DNA of 64,000 nt, taken from Methylumidiphilus sp963753955. Its GTDB lineage: Bacteria; Pseudomonadota; Gammaproteobacteria; Methylococcales; Methylococcaceae. The first letter of the stretch is position 1. The number at the start of each line of letters is the position of its first letter. The stretch covers positions 124,001-188,000 of the forward strand of contig CAVWEM010000005.1 of NCBI GenBank assembly GCA_963753955.1, written 5' to 3'. Under the pieces are notes generated by a model, which was not told the origin of the DNA, did no database searches, and saw only the letters and a program-made list of their open reading frames with translations. Shown here piece after piece: positions 34,744 to 43,484 of the stretch. Made by a program: the position numbers and the translations under genes.

Positions 34744-35589
34744 CTAATGGGCGGGAACCCGGTCGAAAATATCCCCCAACCGGTTGGCGGAATCCTCCAA
34801 ATCTTCCGGCGCAGCCATGACGACACTAGGCAATGCGGTGATTTCCAAGGTATTCAAAATAAGCTGGCCGGACGAATTGAAATACTGCACCCACCACACA
34901 TAAGATAGGCTGGTGCGGCGGATGCGGCAATCGCCATAACCCCTGGACAAAATCGAAATCCCTGCCAATCCCAAACATTCCACCAAAAACGCGATGTCCT
35001 CTGGCGTCAATGGCAGCAAAGTCAGGTTGATGGCTTCCTCCGAACCAGGGACAAAATCTTTGGACTTGGCGAAAATCTCATACAGCAAGGCGGGTGCATT
35101 CATCAAATTGTCTGGAAATACTGGCGGCAAACTCGCATGGGAATTCTGCGTGACCGACCATTCTTCGAGTATATTTGGAAACGCCCCGGTTTCAAGATAA
35201 TTCTGCGCCAAGACTCCGTTTTGATACTGCTTGATCCGCCAAACGCCCGTGAACACAGACTCGCTGATCGTCAAGCGTTGCCCCGGCCGATCCGCGAGAA
35301 TGCTGATTTCACCTTCCCCCAAGATTTGTTCGATGAAATTACGGGTATCCAAACCATAAGGAGACAAGTCGATGACTGTCGATCCCAAGCCATTAAGGCT
35401 GTCGCCCACACCTGCGGCCAACTGCGACAACACCGTCCTACCCTCGGGGTTTTGCCGCCAATCCTGCACCAGCGGCGGGGCAAACGTCCGCATGGCTTCC
35501 GGCATGGCGACATAGCGGCATTCGGGATCGTCAAAAGGGCTGACCGATTCGGCGGTTTCGACGGCGATGGGGGTGTGGTTGTCCAACAT
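34744..35589 (-). CDS. hupH: Hydrogenase expression/formation protein HupH
   Basis: A 281-residue HupH/HyaF-family accessory protein thought to help the small subunit mature, probably with iron-sulfur cluster insertion or protection. Recognisable segments are CRYVAMPEAMRTF, GLGSTVIDLSPYG, FIEQILGEGEISIL, LTPEDIAFLVECLGLAGI and ISILSRGYGDCRI, then YFNSSGQLILNTLEI, in the usual two-lobe order. It is the last gene of the hup cluster, 104 bases after hupD, with a hairpin in the gap. It converges on bioA. Confidence 0.9.
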   Translation of the reverse strand: MLDNHTPIAVETAESVSPFDDPECRYVAMPEAMRTFAPPLVQDWRQNPEGRTVLSQLAAGVGDSLNGLGSTVIDLSPYGLDTRNFIEQILGEGEISILADRPGQRLTISESVFTGVWRIKQYQNGVLAQNYLETGAFPNILEEWSVTQNSHASLPPVFPDNLMNAPALLYEIFAKSKDFVPGSEEAINLTLLPLTPEDIAFLVECLGLAGISILSRGYGDCRIRRTSLSYVWWVQYFNSSGQLILNTLEITALPSVVMAAPEDLEDSANRLGDIFDRVPAH

Positions 35590-35628
35590 GATTGTGACCC
35601 AATTGAGTTCAAGACTAAAAGAAAAATA

Positions 35629-35678
35629 TCACGCAAAGGCGCAACTTAAAGAGATTTACACGTTGCGCCGTTGCGTGA
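35629..35678. repeat. Long hairpin between hupD and hupH
   Basis: TCACGCAaaGGCGCAAC pairs with GTTGCGCCgtTGCGTGA around a 16-base loop. It could attenuate hupH relative to the structural genes or stabilise the upstream mRNA. No T tract follows on the minus strand. Confidence 0.5.
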
Positions 35679-35693
35679 GGCATCTTTTTCTTA

Positions 35694-36308
35694 TCACAGG
35701 AATCGCCCGTCGCCAACCCGGCAGGCTTCTTCGGCGGAAGGGCGTAACCGTTCATATTCGTCGATGTCCACAGCACCGGTAATCGCATCGGGGCTTTTTG
35801 TTTTCAATCTCGCCTCAATTCCTAGTTCCGCCAAATAAGCCAGGACGCAGTCCATGGCCGGGTGCATTTGCCGCTTCACCACTGGGCTTAGGCTACCGCC
35901 ATAATCCTCAAGGATTTCCGGTTGGACGCCGACCAATAAAAGCCGTTCCGGGCAATTCCCCAATAATTGGCACAAGGCCAATACCTCTTGGAAACTGATT
36001 TGGTGCAGGCTCAACTTTTTTGCACCTAAATATGCAGGCACTTCCCTGTCACGAAGTTCGAGCAAGGTTCCAGGCTGAAGTTGGAAATCCACCGCATCAA
36101 GGATGATCAACACATCAGCTTCCTGCACGTAAGGCATCAAAGCCAAGCCTTGCGTCCCGCCATCCAGCAAACTGACCGACGGCGGGAATTCATAAACCTG
36201 CTGCAAAGCCTGGACTACGCGAACGCCAAACCCCTCATCCGCCCAGAGGATATTGCCAATACCAAGAATCAGAACATTGCCGACATCCATCGTTTTAAGG
36301 CCTGTCAT
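35694..36308 (-). CDS. hupD: Hydrogenase maturation endopeptidase HupD
   Basis: A 204-residue HyaD/HupD protease that removes the C-terminal peptide of the large subunit after nickel insertion. The nickel-sensing residues are in the usual places: Glu in LGIGNILWADEGFGV, Asp in IILDAVDFQL, and His in LSLHQISFQEVL. Two ATG starts are possible, 36308 and 36290; the second gives the more typical length before the ILGIGN strand. The first overlaps the hupC stop. The C-terminal 25 residues after LGIEARL are longer than average. Confidence 0.92.
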   Translation of the reverse strand: MTGLKTMDVGNVLILGIGNILWADEGFGVRVVQALQQVYEFPPSVSLLDGGTQGLALMPYVQEADVLIILDAVDFQLQPGTLLELRDREVPAYLGAKKLSLHQISFQEVLALCQLLGNCPERLLLVGVQPEILEDYGGSLSPVVKRQMHPAMDCVLAYLAELGIEARLKTKSPDAITGAVDIDEYERLRPSAEEACRVGDGRFL

Positions 36309-36981
36309 CCTTCCAAACCCGCCATCCATCGATCATCGTGCTAGTCATCGATTGGCGGGAGACATGTTGCTCTCGGATTACGATATAAATATGGGTTATG
36401 GTGAATATTACCAAATACCACATGCCCAAATGGTGCCAGCTATGCGTGGCTTGACTGCCGCCAAAGAAGGGTATCACCCAGCCGAACCCACGGTCGGCCC
36501 AACTGCCGGAGCCTAAACCCTCACTATAGAGGGCAAAGCCGGTGACGATCATGAACAAGGAACCCAGCACGAAAAACACAAATATCGCCAAACCGGCCAG
36601 AGGGTTATGGCCGACATGTTTACGGGCTTCTGGAACCAAAAACAAATACCAAAGGAGTTCATGCCAAACGCCTTGCCACCACTCCCTGCGATGGATTTCC
36701 GGCACAAATAATTGGCGGGAATATTGATTTCCCACCAAGGCCCAGTAAGCCCGGCCTGCCATGCCTATCGCCAACACATAGCCCGCCGAAAAATGGGTGA
36801 AACGGATATAACCAAACAGAAAATGCCCGCTGGTCTCGCCCTCTGAAACCACGGGCGGAGTGCCGATCAAAAAACCGGTGACGGCCAAAACCACCAAAGC
36901 CAAGGCGTTGATCCAATGCCAGAGGCGCACGGGTTTTTCATAGACATAGACCGGATTTTGCGTCAAAACTGGGGAAGACAT
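36295..36981 (-). CDS. hupC: Hydrogenase b-type cytochrome HupC
   Basis: A 228-residue membrane cytochrome b that anchors the hydrogenase and passes electrons from the small subunit to quinone. It has four hydrophobic helices, with haem-ligand histidines in RLWHWINALALVVLAVTG, HFSAGYVLAIGMAGR, LLWYLFL..RKHVGHNPLAG and THSWHHLGMWYLVIFTITHI. The start ATG 36981 is preceded by AGGAG. Its 3' end overlaps hupD. The 141-base gap to hupL holds two family B repeats. Confidence 0.93.
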   Translation of the reverse strand: MSSPVLTQNPVYVYEKPVRLWHWINALALVVLAVTGFLIGTPPVVSEGETSGHFLFGYIRFTHFSAGYVLAIGMAGRAYWALVGNQYSRQLFVPEIHRREWWQGVWHELLWYLFLVPEARKHVGHNPLAGLAIFVFFVLGSLFMIVTGFALYSEGLGSGSWADRGFGWVIPFFGGSQATHSWHHLGMWYLVIFTITHIYIVIREQHVSRQSMTSTMIDGWRVWKDDRP

Positions 36982-37002
36982 GGTTTTCTCCTGAAAGTCT
37001 CT

Positions 37003-37034
37003 CTCCCCTTGGGAGAGGGATTTAGGGTGAGGGC
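37003..37034. repeat. Palindromic repeats, family B, between hupL and hupC
   Basis: CTCTCCCCTTGGGAGAGG and ATTTAGGGTGAGGG here, with a second unit CTCCTCTCCCGCAGGGAGAG at 37086-37105. Hairpins in this position may protect the hupSL message and set the ratio of structural to accessory gene product. Confidence 0.6.
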
Positions 37035-37122
37035 AAAAGCTTCTGAGGTTGCGGCAGTGGCTTCGGAATCCTTCAAAGCCTTTTCCCCCTAGCTCCTCTC
37101 CCGCAGGGAGAGGGGAGGAAGA

Positions 37123-38916
37123 TTAAAGGACTTTAACCCGTGTCAGTTCTTTTCCATCCTTGTCCATGATATGGGTCGAACAAGCCAGACAAGGATCGAA
37201 GCTGTGCAAAGTACGCAAGATTTCCAAAGGCTGCTCTGCGTTGGCGACCTGGGTATTCATCAAAGCCGCCTCAAACGCGCCGATATTGCCTTGCGGGTCA
37301 CGTGGCGAACCATTCCAAGTCGTCGGCACGATGCATTGGTAATTGTCGATCTTGCCATTTTTGATAACCACCCAATGGCCCAAAGCTCCGCGTGGAGCTT
37401 CGGTGGTGCCTACGCCTTTCGCTTCCTTGGGCCAGGAGGCCGGTTCCCAATGCGAGGTATTGGCCGTACTCAAATCTCCAGCCTTGATAGTCCGAATTAA
37501 TTTGTCTTGGAAGTGCTTCATCAAATGGGCGCAATACTGTGCCTCCAAACCCCGTGCCGCCGTGCGGCCTAAAGTCGAGAACAAGGCGCTGACCGGGAGC
37601 CCCAAATCAGTGAGCAGCTTGTCCACCGGCTCCTTGAACTCAGGAATGCCCTTGGCATAACCAATGATATACCGAGCCAGCGGCCCCACTTCCATCGCAT
37701 TACCCCGCCAACGCGGCGCTTTGATCCAGGAATATTTCGCGCTTTCGTCCAAGTTGACGATATTCGTCTTTGTGCCTTTGGTTTTGCTGCCCAGTTCAAA
37801 GCGCGGCTCGGTGACGCCTTGGAATGGATGCAATCCCGTGTTTTCGTTATCATAACGATACCAGGAATGGGTCACGAACTCTTGAATCTGATTGACATCC
37901 TTCAAATCCACTTCATGGACTTCTTTCAGATTGCCATTGATGATGGCCCCATGCGGCAAGAGCAGATTGTTCAACGAGCGGTCATTGGCACGCTCAGGTA
38001 TGTCGCCATACGACATCACATTACTGCCGGACAATCCGCCACCGTAGAGCCAGTCTTTGTAAAAAGAGGCGATGGCTTTCAAGTCGGGCAGATAGACTTG
38101 CTCGATGAATTCGATGGTGCGGTCGATAATGGAGGAAACCAGATTGAGCCGCTCCATGTTCACCGCGCCCACAGCGCCTACGCCATCGACATTGATTGCG
38201 CACGGCACACCGCCAACCAGCCAATTGGGATGCGGGTTTTTGCCGCCATAGACCGTGTGGATCTTGACGATTTCCTTTTGGAAATCCAAAGCCTCAAGGT
38301 AATGCGCCACCGCCATCAAATTAGCCTCGGGCGGCAGTTTGTAAGCCGGGCTACCCCAATACCCATTGGCGAAAGGCCCGAGCTGGCCGCTTTCGACGAA
38401 TTTCTTCAATCGGCTGGCAATATCGAGAAAATACCCTGGCGAGGATTTTCCCCAAGCCGAAATACTCTGCGCCAGTTCCGAAGTTGCCTTGGGGTCGGCC
38501 TTCAACGCACTGACCACATCCACCCAATCCAGCGCATGCAAATGGTAAAAATGCACAAGATGGTCTTGGGCCTGCAAAGTCAATTGCATGATGTTGCGGA
38601 TGGTATTGGCGTTCTCCGGTATTTGGATGCCAAGCGCGTCCTCCACTGCCCGCACCGAAGTGAGGGCGTGGGTGCCGGTGCAAACACCGCAGATCCTTTC
38701 GGTGAAAGCCCACGCATCGCGGGGATCGCGGCCTTTCAATATCACTTCAAGGCCCCGCCACATGGTGCCGCTGGACACCGCATTGCGGATGACATTGTTT
38801 TCGTCAAGATTGACCTCGCAACGCATATGGCCTTCGATGCGCGTGACCGGATCGACGACGATGCGCTTGCCGCTGTTGTCCAGGGCAAAACCGTTCGGTG
38901 TTTGGCTGGCAGTCAT
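37123..38916 (-). CDS. hupL: Uptake [NiFe] hydrogenase large subunit HupL
   Basis: The 597-residue catalytic subunit that holds the Ni-Fe(CN)2CO centre. The N-terminal nickel motif is RICGVC (Cys76, Cys79) and the C-terminal one DPCLAC (Cys576, Cys579), followed by STH. HupD should cut after His582 and remove a 15-residue tail. Other group 1 hallmarks are DPVTRIEGHMR and GTMWRGLEVIL. It starts inside the end of hupS (ATGA overlap), so the two subunits are translationally coupled. It has no signal of its own and should be exported with HupS by the Tat system. Confidence 0.97.
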   Translation of the reverse strand: MTASQTPNGFALDNSGKRIVVDPVTRIEGHMRCEVNLDENNVIRNAVSSGTMWRGLEVILKGRDPRDAWAFTERICGVCTGTHALTSVRAVEDALGIQIPENANTIRNIMQLTLQAQDHLVHFYHLHALDWVDVVSALKADPKATSELAQSISAWGKSSPGYFLDIASRLKKFVESGQLGPFANGYWGSPAYKLPPEANLMAVAHYLEALDFQKEIVKIHTVYGGKNPHPNWLVGGVPCAINVDGVGAVGAVNMERLNLVSSIIDRTIEFIEQVYLPDLKAIASFYKDWLYGGGLSGSNVMSYGDIPERANDRSLNNLLLPHGAIINGNLKEVHEVDLKDVNQIQEFVTHSWYRYDNENTGLHPFQGVTEPRFELGSKTKGTKTNIVNLDESAKYSWIKAPRWRGNAMEVGPLARYIIGYAKGIPEFKEPVDKLLTDLGLPVSALFSTLGRTAARGLEAQYCAHLMKHFQDKLIRTIKAGDLSTANTSHWEPASWPKEAKGVGTTEAPRGALGHWVVIKNGKIDNYQCIVPTTWNGSPRDPQGNIGAFEAALMNTQVANAEQPLEILRTLHSFDPCLACSTHIMDKDGKELTRVKVL

Positions 38917-40001
38917 ACGCTTTCCTTTGATTCTTTTTCGGTTTTCTTATGCCGGTTGATGGAAACCGCCGCGTGGCCTGCGATGGCGGTACCCACCGCC
39001 CCCGCCGCGACCAAGCCGAGCGTGTCGGCGTTGGCTTCGACGCCAAAGACATTGAGTTGGGTGACGCGGTCGTAGAACGAACCCTTGTCCCAGAAGGCCT
39101 CTTCGGAGCAGCCGATGCAACCGTGGCCGGACTGGATTGGGAAAGAAACCCCGTCGTTCCATTTCACCGTCGAGCAGGCGTTGTAAGTGGTCGGGCCTTT
39201 GCAGCCCATTTTGTACAGGCAATAGCCTTTGCGGGCGGCCTCGTCATCCCAATGCTCGACAAACTGGCCGGCGTCGAAATGCGGGCGGCGGTAGCATTTG
39301 TCGTGGATGCGCTGGCCATAGAACATCTTCGGACGGCCTTGGCGGTCAAGTTCCGGGAGTTTGTCGAAGGTGAGCATGTAAGTGATGACCGCCGTCATGA
39401 CTTCGGCGATGGGCGGGCAGCCGGGGACTTTGATGACCGGCTTGTCGAGGATGACTTTATGCACCGGGGTGGCTTGGGTCGGGTTCGGCTTCGCCGCCTG
39501 CACGCAACCCCAGGAAGCGCAAGAACCCCAGGCGATCACCGCCGAGCAATCCTTGGCCGCGTAACGCAGGAGTTCGACGAAGGGTTTGCCGCCGACGATG
39601 CAATACATGCCATCTTCATTCAGGGGCGGATTGCCCTCCACCGCGAGAATATAACGGCCTTTGTATTTGCGGATGGTTTCTTCCATGACTGCCTCGGCTT
39701 GGAAACCCGCCGAAGCCATCAGCGTGTCATCGTAATCCAGCGAGAGCATGGACAGCACCACGTCTTTAGCCAACGGATGCGCGGAGCGGATGAAGGATTC
39801 GGAACAACAAGTACATTCCAACCCGTGTAGCCACAAGACCGGCGTACGCGGCTTGGTTTCCATGGCGTGGACGATATTGCCGACAAATTGAGGCCCCAAA
39901 GCCAGGGACGAAGCGGTCAAACTGCAATATTTCAAAAAACTGCGCCGGCTGATTCCCTGGCGGCGCATGACATCGTAAAAACTATCGGGACGTTCGGACA
40001 T
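38913..40001 (-). CDS. hupS: Uptake [NiFe] hydrogenase small subunit HupS, O2-tolerant type
   Basis: A 362-residue iron-sulfur subunit with a Tat signal (SRRSFLK, Arg19-Arg20) cleaved around residue 46. Cys63, Cys65 and Cys66 (LECTCCSES) and Cys161 and Cys166 (GSCASWGC) correspond to mature positions 17, 19, 20, 115 and 120. The extra Cys at 19 and 120 are the ones that build the [4Fe-3S] proximal cluster of O2-tolerant group 1d enzymes such as E. coli Hyd-1. A C-terminal membrane helix (GLVAAGAVGTAIAGHAAVSI) anchors it to HupC. It is the first gene of the operon, downstream of a sigma-54 promoter candidate. Confidence 0.97.
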   Translation of the reverse strand: MSERPDSFYDVMRRQGISRRSFLKYCSLTASSLALGPQFVGNIVHAMETKPRTPVLWLHGLECTCCSESFIRSAHPLAKDVVLSMLSLDYDDTLMASAGFQAEAVMEETIRKYKGRYILAVEGNPPLNEDGMYCIVGGKPFVELLRYAAKDCSAVIAWGSCASWGCVQAAKPNPTQATPVHKVILDKPVIKVPGCPPIAEVMTAVITYMLTFDKLPELDRQGRPKMFYGQRIHDKCYRRPHFDAGQFVEHWDDEAARKGYCLYKMGCKGPTTYNACSTVKWNDGVSFPIQSGHGCIGCSEEAFWDKGSFYDRVTQLNVFGVEANADTLGLVAAGAVGTAIAGHAAVSINRHKKTEKESKESV

Positions 40002-40106
40002 GTCTCCTCCCCGTGAGTCTTCGTTTATTGTTGTTGTCGCTGGCGAGGTCCGGTCAAATGCCCCGCGTGGCGCTTAATCCTTAGCTTGTGTAAGGCATTT
40101 GTCAAT

Positions 40107-40122
40107 GGCAACTTGCAGGCCA
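40107..40122 (-). promoter_or_regulatory. Candidate sigma-54 promoter of the hup operon
   Basis: On the minus strand TGGCCTG-CAAG-TTGCC matches the -24 GG and -12 GC elements with the required 10-base spacing (consensus TGGCACG-N4-TTGCW). It lies about 105 bases before the hupS start. Uptake hydrogenase operons in several proteobacteria use sigma-54 with a HoxA/HupR-type activator; no such gene is in this window. Confidence 0.6.
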
Positions 40123-40384
40123 TGGTGCCTTAGCCTTTGTTTACAATGACTTGCCTGGATGATGCAGGGTCATGAAGGCGACAATTTACGGGGAAATGTC
40201 GGTTGATTGTCGGGTTTGCCGCATTGCGAACCTGGCTTGCGGGGGTTGCTTTTGTGAGCGGATGCTGCGATGCTTTTGGCTTTGATGCGGTCGCGGGCTG
40301 AGTTCATGAGCTTGGGCGCGGTCAGAAAAAAAGGCAATGCAGCAATAACCTGAGAAACGCTATGAAATATAAAATTTTAGCTAG
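40123..40384. other. Upstream region of hupS without a gene
   Basis: No coding frame is supported. The stretch could contain enhancer sites for a sigma-54 activator, but no clear repeat of an operator was seen. Confidence 0.3.
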
Positions 40385-40468
40385 GTAGCCAGGTTGGGTT
40401 GCCGTCTTTTTGGCAACCCAACATTTCCCGGTTGCGTTGGGTTGCGATGGAGCCGCAACCCAACCTAC
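40385..40468. repeat. Palindromic repeat, family A (AACCCAACCTAC form)
   Basis: GTAGCCAGGTTGGGTTGCCG at the left and CCGCAACCCAACCTAC at the right, with nested TTGGCAACCCAAC. It is the same architecture as the other family A members but with TTGGGTTGC in place of TCGGGTTAC. Confidence 0.65.
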
Positions 40469-40476
40469 GCTGCTGC

Positions 40477-40593
40477 CAGCGCCTCAAGGCCAATGGCAAA
40501 AGCGGCAAGTCCTACGTCTGCGCCGCCATGCGAAAGCTCGTCCACATCGCCTTCGCCATCCTCAAATCCGGCAAGCCTTTCGATCCCAATTAG
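40477..40593 (+). pseudogene. C-terminal remnant of an IS110-family transposase
   Basis: QRLKANGKSGKSYVCAAMRK, then LVHIAFAILKSGKPFDPN and a stop. This is the conserved end of the transposase_20 domain of IS110/IS116 elements. The family A repeat abuts it on the left, and nothing else of the element remains. Confidence 0.75.
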
Positions 40594-40623
40594 GGCTTGC
40601 ATGAGGGGCGATAAGACGGTATC

Positions 40624-41792
40624 TATACTTGTTAAACTAATAAATAAAACATTTTACGAATTCCTGTATAATGCTTTGAACCACACCTACGCCCAAAAAC
40701 ACATCCCCAAGTTCAGTAAGATATGATTCGCCTAGAATTTTCTCCGGAAACCGTTGAGCAGTTGCTGTATGAAAAGCGATACCATCCTCATCCGCGTGTC
40801 CGTCAAAAAATGGAGGTCTTGTACTACAAATCTCTGGGAATGCCCCATCATCAAATCTGTCAATTGAGCAATATTCGAGGGCGAGCCACATTGGCCCGTT
40901 ATCTTCGCGAATACCAAGAGGGTGGATTGGATCGGATTCGGAAGCTTAATTTTCACAAGCCAGAAAGTGTTCTAGCATTGCATCGCGACAAAATTGAAGA
41001 AGCGATTGCTGAAAAACCGCCTGCTACCATTAGTGAGGCTCGACACCGCATTGAGGAAACCACGGGGATCAAGCGAAGCAACACCGCTGTTTATAGATTC
41101 TTAAAAAAAACGTTGGATTGAGCCGGTATAAAACAGGCTCAATTCCCGTCCAACAAACTGACCCGGAACGCCAAAAAAAACAAGAAATCTTTAAAGAACA
41201 AAAGCTTGAGCAACGCTTAGAAGAGATGATGGCGGGTCGCAGGGAAGTTTTTTTCGTGGATGCGGCGCACTTTGTCTGGGCGGCATTCCTTGGATATTTA
41301 TGGTTTTGGAACCGGCTTTTTGTTTCTGCCCCTGCGGGACGAAAAAGATTTAATGTATTAGGCGCAATCAACGCACGGACGCATCAACTCATTACGGTGA
41401 CAAATAACACCTACATCAATGCGGAGAGCGTCTGCGAATTGCTCAGGGCGATTGCCGAGATTGGGTTTCAGGTTCCAGTCACCTTGGTGCTGGACAATGC
41501 AAGATATCAACATGCCAAGGTGGTAAAAGAGTTGGCGGATAGTCTTGGTATCGAATTGCTTTTTTTACCGGCCTACTCGCCCAATTTAAATCTGATTGAA
41601 CGATTATGGAAGTTCGTCAAGAAAGAATGCCTGTATTCTAAATACTATGAGAGTTTTGGCTTCTTCACCGAAGCCATACAGGATTGCCTTTCAAAAGTGG
41701 GAACAGACGAATATGAGCCTATGCTTAAAACTCTGCTTAACCTCAAATTTCAAACCTTTAATAAAGTTCAGTTTGTAAAGCACTAAAGTATA
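40624..41792 (+). mobile_element. IS630-family insertion sequence (ends approximate)
   Basis: Two overlapping transposase frames lie between TATACTTGTTAAACT (from 40624) and a TATACTTTAGTGCTTTACAA complement ending at 41792. The element would lie between TA dinucleotides, as IS630 elements do. The terminal matches are imperfect, so the ends are approximate. Confidence 0.65.
40723..41786 (+). CDS. IS630-family transposase, two frames joined by -1 frameshift
   Basis: OrfA (40723-41121) is the helix-turn-helix part, with GMPHHQICQLSNIRGRATLA and a second HTH at ATISEARHRIEETTGI. OrfB continues with the DDE nuclease: first Asp in VFFVDAAHFVWAA, second in LVLDNARYQHAK, Glu in NLNLIERLWKFVKK. The switch region is TTA AAA AAA ACG, a run of eight A where a -1 slip joins FLKK to VGLSRYKTGSIPVQ. 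This layout is known for some IS630 members. All catalytic residues are present. Confidence 0.85.
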
Positions 41793-41960
41793 CGTGACTT
41801 TGATATACTAGAGTATAGTTCGTTTTTGTTTTATAGCAAGTTAGTATGTTTAACTATAATTAGTTAACCAATACTTTAATTCGAAGTTTATCAGCCTAAC
41901 CCCAGCACGAAATAAAAAAACCTAGAACTACTTTGGGCGCAGTGTGAGTAGATTGAAACG

Positions 41961-42603
41961 TTAAGTAAAAAAGTAATCATTTGAAACTACTACTTTCAAG
42001 TCTGAGCCAGCTTTCATTTCGATTTGCTCGCATTTTTGTGCAAGTGAGGCTGTAAGAACTACTATGCGCTCAAAATATTTAGGCTCAATACTGGGATAAA
42101 TCAGGAATTCGCAACATCTTTTTCGCTTCCCATCAATATAGTCATTCCAATATTCTGAAGAAACCACATCCCATAGGGATCTCGGAAAGTTTATAAAGGC
42201 TCCGGAAAAACTTTGTTTGAATTGCTCCAGCGTTGCCATCCGTAAACGCGAATTGAATAATATCGTTACTTACAGCATCAAGCGAAATGTCCAAAAAGAA
42301 TAATTCTGACTGGATATGGCGGTGTGCTGACAAAGCTGGAGTTCGCGGTGTTAGATATAGAGGAACTAAATTATGAAGAGGCATCTCAGCATAGTCTGAT
42401 AACTCGATAATTTTTCCATGCCTCCGTTCTTGGACAGTTTCCTCTGCAAAGCTCACTGATTCGTATCCAATTTGGACTACAGTATTCTTAGGCAGAATGC
42501 CGTGTCTTAGCATTGATTCGAGGTTTTCTATTCGTGAAAAGTAGAAAAACCGTTGAAGGTTATGTTTGCAAATTTGAGCGCGTCTCCAGTCGGATAAGCT
42601 CAT
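41961..42603 (-). pseudogene. darT: DarT-type DNA ADP-ribosyltransferase toxin, frameshifted
   Basis: From ATG 42603 the protein begins MSLSDWRRAQICKHN and contains FYFSRIENLESMLRHGIL, the NAD-binding edge of DarT (DUF4433), LVPLYLTPRTPAL and FAFTDGNAGA. At about 42172-42178 one extra base breaks the frame after LSEIP; the other frame continues WDVVSSEYWNDYIDGKRKRC and CEFLIYP, which contains the expected catalytic Glu, to a stop near 41961. DarT attaches ADP-ribose to thymidine in single-stranded DNA. With the frameshift the catalytic Glu is lost, so the toxin should be inactive. Confidence 0.8.
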
Positions 42604-42705
42604 GGCATCAACTCAAAAATCAAACAAAGCCGGTTGTCGCTCAGCAAATGTAATAATTCTTTTGGACTTGTTAGAATTCACAAAAGTGTATATTTTCTCA
42701 AAGGT

Positions 42706-43332
42706 TTATTCTCCAACCCCACGAAGGTTCTGCAAATCAATCATACTGTAGATCTGGTGTGACTGTAGTGCATCTCGTAAGATTTTTGCTTGGGCAGCTG
42801 GAATATTTAGGTAATTTTTATAGTCAGGAATATCGAATCTGTGTACCTTATGAAATAGAGTATCGAAATATGTATATTGAGCATTCGGATCGAAATGGTA
42901 GATTTCAATGTCAAGATTAGGAAGCGGTTCTAGATACTTATACATAATGACACGAACATCTCTCCATTCCAATCCGCCTGAACTTGTTCCAAGCTCGGGG
43001 AAGGCGATTGAACTTATGCCCTTAGTCGCGTAAGTATCTGCGAATTTTAACAGTCCATCTTCGATGAATTTTATTTTGGATGGGAATTTCCAGTCGTTTT
43101 TAGTTGGGAAATTAAGTATCCAAGGTGTACTTCTTGTCCAGAGGTGCAACAATCCCGGTCGAAGCCGCGCTTGTGCACACATGCGAGCATAAGCAAGGTA
43201 CATTTCTGGAAAACGATGTCGATATTCAAAGGCGATACCTTTTCCCATGACACCGACGCAGTTAACAGTATTAACAAGCGTTTGGCAGGAAGATTCAAAT
43301 ATATTTCCAGAGATTTCCGTTATGTTTGCCAT
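42706..43332 (-). CDS. darG: DarG-type macrodomain antitoxin
   Basis: A 208-residue protein. The macrodomain opens with MANITEISGNIFESSCQTLV and NTVNCVGVMGKGIAFEYRHR, the ADP-ribose-binding NxVNCxGVMGKGIA loop of DarG; AFPELGTSSGGLEW is the second substrate loop. DarG removes ADP-ribose from DNA and so reverses DarT. The C-terminal 50 residues are shorter than in typical DarG. The start ATG 43332 has AAGAG upstream. The gene is transcribed before the toxin, the reverse of the usual darT-darG order, and remains intact although the toxin is broken. Confidence 0.82.
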   Translation of the reverse strand: MANITEISGNIFESSCQTLVNTVNCVGVMGKGIAFEYRHRFPEMYLAYARMCAQARLRPGLLHLWTRSTPWILNFPTKNDWKFPSKIKFIEDGLLKFADTYATKGISSIAFPELGTSSGGLEWRDVRVIMYKYLEPLPNLDIEIYHFDPNAQYTYFDTLFHKVHRFDIPDYKNYLNIPAAQAKILRDALQSHQIYSMIDLQNLRGVGE

Positions 43333-43410
43333 ATGTCTCTTGACACTCTGTAGTTCTGGGCGGAAACGTGATATTGAGGGGTGGATTACTTTTCGGCCCC
43401 CCTCTAAAGC

Positions 43411-43447
43411 CCATAAGGTGAAACCATGGACGGGTTCCACCTTATGG
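43411..43447. terminator. Hairpin after fdsA
   Basis: CCATAAGGTG(A)AACC pairs with GGTTCCACCTTATGG. It is 38 bases after the fdsA stop and could end the fds transcript on the minus strand. It has only a short T run. Confidence 0.5.
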
Positions 43448-43484
43448 AATGGCAGATCACATCAGAGTATCTGTCTTACCTCAA

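Noticed and set aside
37819..39075. Open frame antisense to hupL/hupS, and similar ones over fdsA (45207-46328) and the synthetase (9797-11092)
   Set aside because: All are complementary-strand shadows of strongly conserved genes, with no start signals or known motifs.
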